This document shows, piece by piece, positions 35,849-43,667 of a stretch of DNA of 44,826 nucleotides. The notes below the pieces were generated by a model. The model saw only the letters and a program-made list of their open reading frames with translations. It had not been told where the DNA came from and did no database searches. The DNA is from an uncultured Aquimarina sp. (GTDB lineage Bacteria; Bacteroidota; Bacteroidia; Flavobacteriales; Flavobacteriaceae), in NCBI GenBank assembly GCA_937951135.1, contig CALFCI010000062.1:1-44826 (forward strand), written 5' to 3'. The position numbers and the translations under genes are program-made. Every line of letters begins with the position of its first letter. The first letter of the stretch is position 1.

Positions 35849-36181
35849 TTACCAGCTAGACACTTGAGATTGTCTGTTAAAGCTAGGTGCTTCTAAAACG
35901 ACGGTATCCAAAACTCGTTTAGAAACGATATGTTCTTTCTTTGAAGATGCTGTTCGGTTTTTTCTGTTTTCTTTCATTTCCCTTTTTATCTTTCTCCATT
36001 CACGATTACTATATGCTGTCGTATTCTTTTTTACATCTTTCTTTTTACAAGTGCTACTACATTTTTTGAAAGGAGTTGTGCTTTCTATAGCGGTATTTGT
36101 TTCACTTATTTGAGCATCTTGAGCGAATGAATGGCTACAGATAAATACGAAGGCTGCGAAAAATAAAAATTTAGGGTTCAT
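35849..36181 (-). CDS. small secreted basic protein, unknown function
   Basis: 110 aa from the ATG at 36179-36181, which directly opens the signal peptide MNPKFLFFAAFVFICSHSFA, then Q; an earlier in-frame ATG at 36200-36202 would put seven residues in front of it. The mature part is rich in Lys, Thr and Ser, with two Cys in KKCSSTCKKKD and a basic helix (NREWRKIKREMKENRKNR). I recognise no family. It is a monocistronic gene with its own terminator. Confidence 0.7.
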   Translation of the reverse strand: MNPKFLFFAAFVFICSHSFAQDAQISETNTAIESTTPFKKCSSTCKKKDVKKNTTAYSNREWRKIKREMKENRKNRTASSKKEHIVSKRVLDTVVLEAPSFNRQSQVSSW

Positions 36182-36572
36182 AGGGTAAATGTTTAATGTC
36201 ATTAATATAATAATGACTGGTTATTTTGGGTTAAATACATCGCTAAGATACGATAAACAGCGATTAATAGTGTACGGTAAAACCATATAATTTTTAAATT
36301 ATTGCCTTTTTTTTATAGTTAAACTATTGATTTCATGGGTGTTAAGTTGTTTTTTGTGAAATTTCATAAATTTCATTTTTATCAAATTATTATTATTTGT
36401 AGGGTAGTGTTAAGAATTTGTGAATCTTCTGAAAAATAGCTTGAAAATAGACTTTTTCTAAAAATAATTGTATGTTTTTTGACTAGTTGTTGATAATAAT
36501 TCAATGAAATTTTATCGAAAATTACTTTTCAGACAGCCTCTTTATAAACTAATATTAATTATGTTGTACGCA
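36182..36572. other. intergenic region, AT-rich
   Basis: 391 bp between the small secreted protein gene and the end of metK. It holds two adjacent copies of AAATTTCAT near 36360-36378 and T-rich runs. No gene, and no terminator-grade hairpin after metK, that I can see. Confidence 0.5.
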
Positions 36573-37829
36573 TTATAAGCCAAAAGCTTTTTGAATAACT
36601 GCTACATAATCTAGTTTTTCCCAAGTAAAGAGTTCAACTTCTTTTTCTACGCGACCTGAATATGGACTTTCAAATATCTTGGTAACCGTTTTAGGTTGTT
36701 TACCCATATGTCCATAAGCAGCAGTTTCTTCATAGATAGGATTTCGTAATTTCAATCGCTTTTCTATAGCTGCAGGGCGCATATCAAAAATTTCAGCTAC
36801 TTTTTTTGCAATTTCACCATCAGTATGATTTAATGTACTCGTATTGTAGGTGTCTACAAATATTGAAGTAGGTTCTACAACGCCAATAGCATAAGAGACT
36901 TGAACCAATGCCTCTGTGGCTACTCCTGCGGCTACTAGATTTTTTGCGATATGTCTTGCGGCATACGCAGCAGATCGATCTACTTTACTTGGATCTTTAC
37001 CAGAAAAAGCGCCACCACCATGAGCTCCTTTTCCTCCGTAGGTGTCTACAATGATTTTTCTTCCTGTAAGTCCAGTATCTCCATGAGGTCCACCGATCAC
37101 AAATTTTCCTGTGGGATTGATATGATAGGTAATTTGATCATTAAATAATGCTGCAATTTCTTCAGGTAATAATTGTTGTACTCTTGGAATTAAGATGTTG
37201 ATAATATCATTTTTAATTGTAGCCAACATTTTCTCATCATTAGCATCAAAAGGATCGTGCTGTGTAGAAACTACAATGGCATCAATACGTTGTGGTACAT
37301 TGTCATCATTATATTCTATAGTCACTTGCGCTTTGGCGTCGGGACGTAAATATGTAATGTCTTTATCTTCTCTTCGAAGTGCCGCTAATTCAATTAAGAT
37401 TTTATGAGAAATGTCTAATGCTAATGGCATGTAGTTTTCTGTTTCTTTAGTAGCGTATCCAAACATCATTCCTTGATCACCAGCACCTTGTTCTTCTTTA
37501 GTGTCACGATCTACTCCTTGATTAATGTCTTGAGATTGTTCATGGATTAAAGAAATTACACCACAAGAGTCACCACTAAATTGGTATTCACCTTTAGTAT
37601 ATCCAATACGGTTAATTACAGTTCGAGCGAGTGTTTGTACGTCAATATAGGTTTTGGATTTTACTTCTCCTGCAAGGACTACTTGCCCTGTTGTTACTAA
37701 GGTTTCACAAGCTACTTTGGATTCTGGATCAAATGCCAAAAAATTGTCTAATAAAGCATCACTAATTTGATCTGCTACTTTGTCTGGGTGTCCTTCAGAA
37801 ACACTTTCTGAGGTAAATAAATATGCCAT
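36573..37829 (-). CDS. metK: S-adenosylmethionine synthetase
   Basis: Makes SAM from methionine and ATP. 418 aa, somewhat longer than E. coli MetK (384) with small insertions, as is common in Bacteroidetes. Conserved motifs: [15 protein letters not shown] (residues 11-25), [15 protein letters not shown] (the methionine/ATP loop), [20 protein letters not shown], and [19 protein letters not shown]. It is divergent from the riboswitch-controlled methionine operon, so product and precursor genes share one intergenic region; no riboswitch is seen on the metK side. Confidence 0.97.
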   Translation of the reverse strand: MAYLFTSESVSEGHPDKVADQISDALLDNFLAFDPESKVACETLVTTGQVVLAGEVKSKTYIDVQTLARTVINRIGYTKGEYQFSGDSCGVISLIHEQSQDINQGVDRDTKEEQGAGDQGMMFGYATKETENYMPLALDISHKILIELAALRREDKDITYLRPDAKAQVTIEYNDDNVPQRIDAIVVSTQHDPFDANDEKMLATIKNDIINILIPRVQQLLPEEIAALFNDQITYHINPTGKFVIGGPHGDTGLTGRKIIVDTYGGKGAHGGGAFSGKDPSKVDRSAAYAARHIAKNLVAAGVATEALVQVSYAIGVVEPTSIFVDTYNTSTLNHTDGEIAKKVAEIFDMRPAAIEKRLKLRNPIYEETAAYGHMGKQPKTVTKIFESPYSGRVEKEVELFTWEKLDYVAVIQKAFGL

Positions 37830-38111
37830 TTGTTTTTTGGTTTAAAAGCAAGAAAGAAATAAGATTGCAAAAGAAAAAAGTATGATTCTTAATGTGAGTA
37901 TTAAAAATCAACTGTTTTAGCATTTTTAAATACAAATTAATGATCTGTATTTAGGGTTGCAATCAGTCAAATCCTTCCCTGGAATTTATAACAAAGGTAG
38001 AAAAGAATATTCGAATAGTAATAGGAACATTTTTTTTTTTGAGAATAAAAGCTAAAGTTTGAGAAGCGTAACTTTTTTAAAGTAAACCTACTGTGGTTTA
38101 AAAATAATGGT

Positions 38112-38119
38112 TAGCTTTG
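38112..38119 (+). promoter_or_regulatory. putative -7 box of the SAM riboswitch transcript
   Basis: TAGCTTTG matches TAnnTTTG and ends 28 bp before the riboswitch P1 stem, the right place for a start site just upstream of the aptamer. A convincing TTTG -33 element is not seen. Confidence 0.5.
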
Positions 38120-38147
38120 CACTCAAGTTTCTTATACATATTAGATC

Positions 38148-38250
38148 GTTATCAAGAAAGGAAGAGGGATTAGACCCTATGAGACCTTAGCAACCCTTTA
38201 GCTATTAAAGAAGGTGCTACATTCTATTCGATAGTATCGAAATAGATAAC
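38148..38250 (+). promoter_or_regulatory. SAM-I (S-box) riboswitch aptamer
   Basis: P1 is GTTATC (38148-38153) with GATAAC (38245-38250). Between them are the SAM-I core strings GAGGGATTAGACCCTATGAG, then ACCTTAGCAACC, then AAGGTGCTACATTCT, and a P4-like hairpin TTCGAT/ATCGAA near 38227-38241. Downstream, CCACCTTTTCTTTTTAA (38279-38295) can pair with TTAAAGAAGGTG (38205-38216) inside the aptamer with two bulged bases, a candidate for the switching helix; a CATCAC/GTGATG hairpin lies between. It precedes metY by about 150 nt and should turn the methionine operon down when SAM is high. Confidence 0.93.
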
Positions 38251-38398
38251 CAAATACATCACCATAGTGATGCTAATTCCACCTTTTCTTTTTAATGTTT
38301 CGTATTCAAAAAACACATCATACTATAATGTGTATGAATTGTATTAGAATATATTCGATAGTTCGGATAAGGTATCGTAATAATTAAAAACAGAAAAG

Positions 38399-39673
38399 AT
38401 GAGTGTTAAAAATATTGAAACAGATGCGTTACATGCAGGGCATGATGTAACGATTCATGGAGATACACGTGCGGTGCCTATTTATCAAACTACATCGTAT
38501 GTATTTAAGGATTCGGATCAAGCAGCCAATGTTTTTAATTTGTCTGAGCCGGGGTTTATCTATACACGGTTGAATAACCCTACCAATGATATTCTAGAAC
38601 AACGATTAGCAAAGATAGAAGGAGGTATTGCAGCTGTAGTTACAGCATCTGGTACTGCTGCTATTAGTACCGCTTTACTTACTCTTTTAAAAAGTGGAGA
38701 TCATATTGTAGCCTCTAGCAGTTTATATGGAGGTACATATAACTTATTGGGCGTTACGTTACCAAGATTTGGGATTACAACTACTTTTGTAGATCCATCA
38801 AATCCAGAAAATTTTGAAGCAGCGATTCAAGAAAATACACGTGTTGTTTTTGTGGAATCTCTTGGGAATCCAAAATTAGATGTATTGGACCTTAAAGCAA
38901 TTTCAGCGAAAACAAAAGCGGCTAAAATTCCATTCATTGTAGATAACACAGTAGCGACGCCAGCATTATTAAATCCAATTGAATATGGAGCTAATGTTGT
39001 CATTCATTCATTAACAAAATACATTAGCGGAAACGGAACTTCTTTAGGAGGTGCCATTATCGATGCAGGAACTTTTGACTGGTCTAGTGGTAAGTTTCCA
39101 GAATTTACAGAGCCTTCAGCAGGATACCATGGATTGGTGTATCATGATGTACTAGGCCCTGCGGCATTTATTGCTAAAGTAAGGATAGAAGGATTAAGAG
39201 ATCTTGGTGCGGCATTAAGTCCTTTAAATGCATTTCAAATCATACAAGGGTTAGAAACGTTGACACTAAGAGTTCAAAAGCACAGTGAAAGCGCATTGGA
39301 ATTGGCAAAATGGTTACAAGCGCAAGAAGTAGTGAGTTGGGTCAACTATCCAGGATTAGAAGACAATGCTTATTATGCATTAGCGCAAGAGTATTTGCCA
39401 AAAGGTCAAAATGGGATCATTACCTTTGGTGTAAAAGGAGGTTTTGAATCTGCTAAAACTATAGCTAATGAAACGAAGTTATTTTCACTATTAGCTAATA
39501 TTGGAGATTCTAAATCCTTAATTATACATCCGGCAAGTACAACGCATCAACAATTGACAAATGAGCAACAGGAATCCGCAGGGGTAACTAAAGATTTGAT
39601 TCGTTTATCAGTTGGGTTAGAGGATATCGAAGATTTAAAAGCAGATTTGAGTGCTGCATTTATAAAAATATAA
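38399..39673 (+). CDS. metY: O-acetylhomoserine sulfhydrylase (aminocarboxypropyltransferase)
   Basis: PLP enzyme joining sulfide to an acylated homoserine to give homocysteine. 424 aa, the longer MetY size of the Cys/Met-metabolism family. PLP Lys207 is in VIHSLTKYISGNG; TRLNNPTNDILEQRLA and TASGTAAIS bind the phosphate side; SLGGAIIDAG and LANIGDSKSLIIHPASTTHQ are family motifs. It is the first gene behind the SAM-I riboswitch, with the MetX-like gene 13 bp downstream. A second sulfhydrylase-type gene (metZ) ends the same cluster. Confidence 0.94.
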   Translation: MSVKNIETDALHAGHDVTIHGDTRAVPIYQTTSYVFKDSDQAANVFNLSEPGFIYTRLNNPTNDILEQRLAKIEGGIAAVVTASGTAAISTALLTLLKSGDHIVASSSLYGGTYNLLGVTLPRFGITTTFVDPSNPENFEAAIQENTRVVFVESLGNPKLDVLDLKAISAKTKAAKIPFIVDNTVATPALLNPIEYGANVVIHSLTKYISGNGTSLGGAIIDAGTFDWSSGKFPEFTEPSAGYHGLVYHDVLGPAAFIAKVRIEGLRDLGAALSPLNAFQIIQGLETLTLRVQKHSESALELAKWLQAQEVVSWVNYPGLEDNAYYALAQEYLPKGQNGIITFGVKGGFESAKTIANETKLFSLLANIGDSKSLIIHPASTTHQQLTNEQQESAGVTKDLIRLSVGLEDIEDLKADLSAAFIKI

Positions 39674-39686
39674 TTGTTTTTTTAAA

Positions 39687-40658
39687 GTGAATACAGCAGT
39701 ACGAAAGTTACAATTACAGGATTTTACCACGATAGGAGGAGTTACCTTGGATACTATTCATCTTTTTTATAAAGTGTTTGGACAACCATTGCATACAGCG
39801 CCTATTGTATTGGTCAATCATGCGCTTACCGGAAATTCAACAGTAACCGGGGTAGAAGGATGGTGGAGTGGAATAATAGGAGCAGGACTGTGTATTGATA
39901 CAGATCGGTATACGGTATTGTCTTTTAATATTCCAGGGAACGGATATGATGGAGATGAAACACATTTGTATTCAAATTATAAATTGTTTACCGCTAGAGA
40001 TATAGCATCTATTTTTGCTAAAGCGTTAACAGCCTTGTCTATTGCAAATATATACGCAGTTATAGGAGGTTCTGTAGGAGGAGGTATTGCTTGGGAACTT
40101 GCAGTATTACAGCCGAATCTAATTCAGCATTTGATTCCTGTAGCAGCCGATTGGAGATCGTCGGATTGGTTACGGGCCAATTGCTTGGTACAAGAGCAGA
40201 TTTTATTGAATTCTAACAACCCAGTGCATGACGCTAGGTTACATGCGATGTTAATGTATAGAACTCCGGAATCGTTTGAACAAAAATTTGACCATAGTTT
40301 TAATGAGGATCAAAACATGTACAATGTAGAAAGTTGGTTGTTGCATCACGGTAGCAAGTTAAATGAACGATTTACATTGTCTGCATATAAATTAGTAAAT
40401 CATATATTATCCACCATTGATATTACCAAAGGGAGAGGAGATTTTGAAGCTGTAGCAGCAACGATTACTTCGGATATTCATCTGATTAGTGTAGATTCTG
40501 ATCTGTTTTTTACGGCAGCTGCAGATAAATTGACGGTCAAAAAATTACAAAAGATTAATCATAATGTAACTCACGGGATCATTACTTCTGTACATGGACA
40601 TGACGCATTTTTAATCGAATTTCAACAGCTAAAAACGTTGTTACAACATATTTTTTAA
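39687..40658 (+). CDS. metX: MetX-like homoserine O-acyltransferase (alpha/beta fold)
   Basis: 323 aa from a GTG start 13 bp after metY; the next in-frame ATG is far inside the fold, so GTG is needed. VLVNHALTGNSTVTG, GWWSGIIGAGLCIDTDRY and the elbow GGSVGGG (Ser129) are MetX-like, with Asp272 in SVDSD and His305 in HGHDAFL completing the triad. It is shorter than typical MetX, and the usual GGCxGSTGP stretch is replaced by IPGNGYDGD, so it is a diverged member. Context between metY and the kinase-dehydrogenase fusion supports homoserine acylation; acetyl versus succinyl is not decidable. Confidence 0.82.
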   Translation: MNTAVRKLQLQDFTTIGGVTLDTIHLFYKVFGQPLHTAPIVLVNHALTGNSTVTGVEGWWSGIIGAGLCIDTDRYTVLSFNIPGNGYDGDETHLYSNYKLFTARDIASIFAKALTALSIANIYAVIGGSVGGGIAWELAVLQPNLIQHLIPVAADWRSSDWLRANCLVQEQILLNSNNPVHDARLHAMLMYRTPESFEQKFDHSFNEDQNMYNVESWLLHHGSKLNERFTLSAYKLVNHILSTIDITKGRGDFEAVAATITSDIHLISVDSDLFFTAAADKLTVKKLQKINHNVTHGIITSVHGHDAFLIEFQQLKTLLQHIF

Positions 40659-40671
40659 AGATAAAAGTAGT

Positions 40672-43080
40672 ATGAAGGTTTTAAAATTTGGAGGAAAATC
40701 GTTAGCAAACGGTGAAGGAATTCAAAAAGTATTGGACATTATTGTCGCTACAGTACAACGAGGTGAGAAAATCGCCGTAGTGCTTTCTGCAAGAGCAAAT
40801 GCAACTAATGAGCTGGAAGAAATGCTAGAGAAAGCGGTGAAAAATGTTCCATATCAAGAGCAGTTGGCAGAGTTTAAATCCTATCAATGTGCTACGTATG
40901 ATATAGATGTTACTGAAGAGTTTTCTGTTTTAGAAAAGCTTTTTGAAGGGGTTTCCTTATTAGGGAATTATAGCAAAAGAATTAAAGATCAGGTGTTGTC
41001 TTTAGGTGAGGTTATTTCAGCAAAACTGATTACAAAATTGCTGATAGACCGCGGAATAGATGCTGTATTTACCGATAGTCGAGCGTTAATCATAACCGAT
41101 GCACAGTTTGGAGATGCAACACCATTACCGGAGTCTAAAGCGCGTGTGCTAGCACATTTTGAAGCGCAGGAAGAGAATGTAGTATCTGTGATTACTGGGT
41201 TTATTGCAGCAAACGCTAAAAAAGAAACCACAACATTAGGTAGAAACGGAAGTAATTATACTGCGGCATTAATAGCGAATTATTTAGATGCAGAAGAGTT
41301 GCAGAACTTTACGCATGTGGATGGTATTTATACGGCAGACCCAAGTTTAGTTGCTGATGCAAAAAAAATAGCACGTTTATCCTATGCTGAGGCTAATGAG
41401 TTAGCTCATTTTGGAGCGAATATTCTTCATGCTAAAACGATTATACCTTTAATAGAAAAGAATATTCCTTTACGGATATTAAATACGTTTAATCATACTA
41501 ATGAAGGAACCTTAATTACTGGAGAGACTAGTGAAAAAGGAATCCGGTCATTGTCTGTTTTAGAAAATGTTGCGCTAATTAATTTAGAAGGAAGAGGATT
41601 GTTAGGTAAGGCAGGCGTCGATGCTAGGATTTTTAAGGCATTGGCACATCATAATATTAGTGTGAGTATCATTTCACAAGGGTCTTCAGAGCGTGGTATT
41701 GGTTTTGTGGTTTCAGCAGATCAAGCCAAACAAACAAAACAAGTTTTAGAAGAAGAGTTTGAAGCAGATTTTCATAAACGTGATGTAAGTAGTATTAAGG
41801 TAGTAGAAGAGGTTTCTGTGATTTCTATTATAGGACAAGATTTAAGTACTTTCCATAAGCCGTACACAGCACTTATTAAAAATCAAATCACGCCCTTATT
41901 ATTCAATAATACAGTAACCGGAAAAAATGTGAGTTTGGTAGTGCGAAAAGCACAGTTGCATAAAGCCTTAAATGTGATTCATGGAGGTGTTTTTGGAGTG
42001 TCTAAAAAAGTGAACATTGTAGTGTTTGGACATGGTTTGGTAGGGGGTACAATGATTGATCAAATCTTGGCATCTGCAAAAGCTATTGAAAAACGAAAAC
42101 AAATAGATCTGAGTATTTTTGCGGTAGCGAATTCTAAAAAAGTATTGTTGTCAAATCAAGGGATAACAACCAATTGGAAATCTGAGATCCAAGCAAAGGG
42201 TGTTCCTTTTAATATCGAAGATATTATTCAGTTTGCAAACGAACACCATTTGGAGAATCTAATTGCGGTCGATAATACAGCAAGTAAAGATTTCACAACA
42301 CATTATATTCCATTGGTCAATGCTGGTTTTGATTTGGTATCGTCCAATAAAGTAGCCAATACCTTAAGTTTTGATTTTTATAAAGAATTACGAGCAACCT
42401 TGGCTGAAAATCAAAAACAATATCTGTATGAAACCAATGTAGGGGCAGGGTTGCCTTTGATTGATACGATTAGATTGTTGCATCTTTCAGGAGAAAATAT
42501 AACACGAATTAAAGGCGTATTCTCAGGGTCATTAAGTTACTTGTTTAATACGTTTTCGGCAGAGGATAGACCTTTTAGTGAAGTGTTACAGGAAGCTATT
42601 GATCAAGGGTTTACAGAACCTGATCCACGAGAGGATTTATGTGGTAATGATGTAGGTCGGAAACTGTTGATCTTGGCAAGAGAATTAGATTTAAGTAATG
42701 AGTTTGAAGATGTGCAGATTGATAACTTGATACCAGAACCCTTACGAGAAGGAGATGCAGCAAGCTTTTTAGGAAAACTATCCACATTGGATGCTGTGTT
42801 TGCAAAGATAAAGTCTGATCAGAAGCCCAATCATGTATTGCGATATATAGGAGATCTATCGGGGGATTTATCACAAGAGAAAGGAAGCTTAGCGGTGCAA
42901 TTAGTTTCTGTACCCGAGAGTAGTGCATTAGGACAGGTAAAAGGATCAGATTCTATTTTTGAGATTTACACTGAGTCTTACGGGGATCAGCCTGTAGTGA
43001 TTCAAGGCGCTGGCGCTGGCGCAGCGGTAACCGCAAGAGGTGTATTTGGAGATATATTACGATTAACAGAAAAAGGATAA
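40672..43080 (+). CDS. metL: aspartokinase-homoserine dehydrogenase fusion; kinase half looks degenerate
   Basis: 802 aa: aspartokinase domain (about 1-290), ACT-type regulatory part (about 300-440), homoserine dehydrogenase (about 445-802). The dehydrogenase is complete: VFGHGLVGG, SSNKVANT, ETNVGAGLP, SGSLSYLFN, and GFTEPDPREDLCGNDVGRKL with its catalytic Asp and Lys. In the kinase half Lys5 is kept, but KFGGTS reads KFGGKS (Lys9), GSD reads GSN (Asn195) and TDV reads THV (His215). The last two align with Asp202 and Asp222 of E. coli LysC, 20 residues apart in both. It may therefore act as dehydrogenase only. It is 13 bp downstream of the MetX-like gene, in the riboswitch operon. Confidence 0.93.
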   Translation: MKVLKFGGKSLANGEGIQKVLDIIVATVQRGEKIAVVLSARANATNELEEMLEKAVKNVPYQEQLAEFKSYQCATYDIDVTEEFSVLEKLFEGVSLLGNYSKRIKDQVLSLGEVISAKLITKLLIDRGIDAVFTDSRALIITDAQFGDATPLPESKARVLAHFEAQEENVVSVITGFIAANAKKETTTLGRNGSNYTAALIANYLDAEELQNFTHVDGIYTADPSLVADAKKIARLSYAEANELAHFGANILHAKTIIPLIEKNIPLRILNTFNHTNEGTLITGETSEKGIRSLSVLENVALINLEGRGLLGKAGVDARIFKALAHHNISVSIISQGSSERGIGFVVSADQAKQTKQVLEEEFEADFHKRDVSSIKVVEEVSVISIIGQDLSTFHKPYTALIKNQITPLLFNNTVTGKNVSLVVRKAQLHKALNVIHGGVFGVSKKVNIVVFGHGLVGGTMIDQILASAKAIEKRKQIDLSIFAVANSKKVLLSNQGITTNWKSEIQAKGVPFNIEDIIQFANEHHLENLIAVDNTASKDFTTHYIPLVNAGFDLVSSNKVANTLSFDFYKELRATLAENQKQYLYETNVGAGLPLIDTIRLLHLSGENITRIKGVFSGSLSYLFNTFSAEDRPFSEVLQEAIDQGFTEPDPREDLCGNDVGRKLLILARELDLSNEFEDVQIDNLIPEPLREGDAASFLGKLSTLDAVFAKIKSDQKPNHVLRYIGDLSGDLSQEKGSLAVQLVSVPESSALGQVKGSDSIFEIYTESYGDQPVVIQGAGAGAAVTARGVFGDILRLTEKG

Positions 43081-43083
43081 CCA

Positions 43084-43232
43084 GTAGTCCTTCAAGATAT
43101 TGAAGGAAACAAGATATCGAAAGAAACAAAACGTAGTCCTTCAAGATATTGAAGGAAACAAGATATTGAAAGAAACACAAACGTAGCCCTTCAAGATATT
43201 GAAGGAAACAGGATATTGAAGGAAATAAAAAA
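43084..43232. repeat. three nested ~50-bp tandem repeats with hairpins
   Basis: Units start at GTAG(T/C)CC at 43084, 43133 and 43183 (periods 49 and 50). Each contains the hairpin CCTTCAAGATATTGAAGG (43089-43106, 43138-43155, 43188-43205) followed by a second, shorter AAGATATTGAA copy. The array fills the gap between the fusion gene and the OsmC gene inside the presumed operon, so its transcript would carry three stem-loops. Confidence 0.88.
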
Positions 43233-43238
43233 ATACAG

Positions 43239-43667
43239 ATGAAAATACAATTAAAACGAATCGATAGTGATTATCATTTTGAATTGACAAATGAACGCGG
43301 ACATGTTGCGCATATCGACAGTAAAGCTGCTGTAGGCGGGCATGATCTAGCGCCTAGTCCGATGGAATATGTGTTGATGGGTGTAGCAGGATGCAGTTCT
43401 ATTGATATCATTTCAATTTTGAAAAAACAACGTCAAGAAATTACTGATTATCGTGCAGAGATTGATGGAAGTCGTGTGAAAGTTGGAGAAGCAACTCCTT
43501 TTAAAGAAATTAGTGTTACCGTGTATCTGGAAGGAGATATTTCGCCTGCAAAAGCTAAAAAAGCAGCGAAATTATCTTTTGAAAAATACTGTTCGGTGTC
43601 TAAAACCCTAGAACCTACCGCTACAGTAGTGTATAAAATAGTGGTGAATAATGAAGAAGTAGTATGA
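43239..43667 (+). CDS. OsmC family thiol peroxidase-like protein
   Basis: 142 aa with the OsmC/Ohr fold pattern: SPMEYVLMGVAGCSSIDI with Cys52, and LSFEKYCSVSKTL with Cys118, the two reactive Cys positions of the family. Members reduce hydroperoxides. There is no signal peptide. It sits between the fusion gene and metZ, and its TGA overlaps the metZ ATG (ATGA at 43664-43667), so it should be translated with metZ and lie in the methionine operon. The link to methionine is unexplained: protection of thiols, or handling of a sulfur intermediate, are guesses. Confidence 0.9.
   Translation: MKIQLKRIDSDYHFELTNERGHVAHIDSKAAVGGHDLAPSPMEYVLMGVAGCSSIDIISILKKQRQEITDYRAEIDGSRVKVGEATPFKEISVTVYLEGDISPAKAKKAAKLSFEKYCSVSKTLEPTATVVYKIVVNNEEVV

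Noticed and set aside
42611-43180. Minus-strand frames over the end of the fusion gene and the hairpin repeats
   Set aside because: They arise from the dehydrogenase coding strand and the tandem repeat; no start context or domain supports them.
43084-43232. CRISPR-like array
   Set aside because: Three repeats follow each other with no unique spacers of uniform size, and no cas genes are present.
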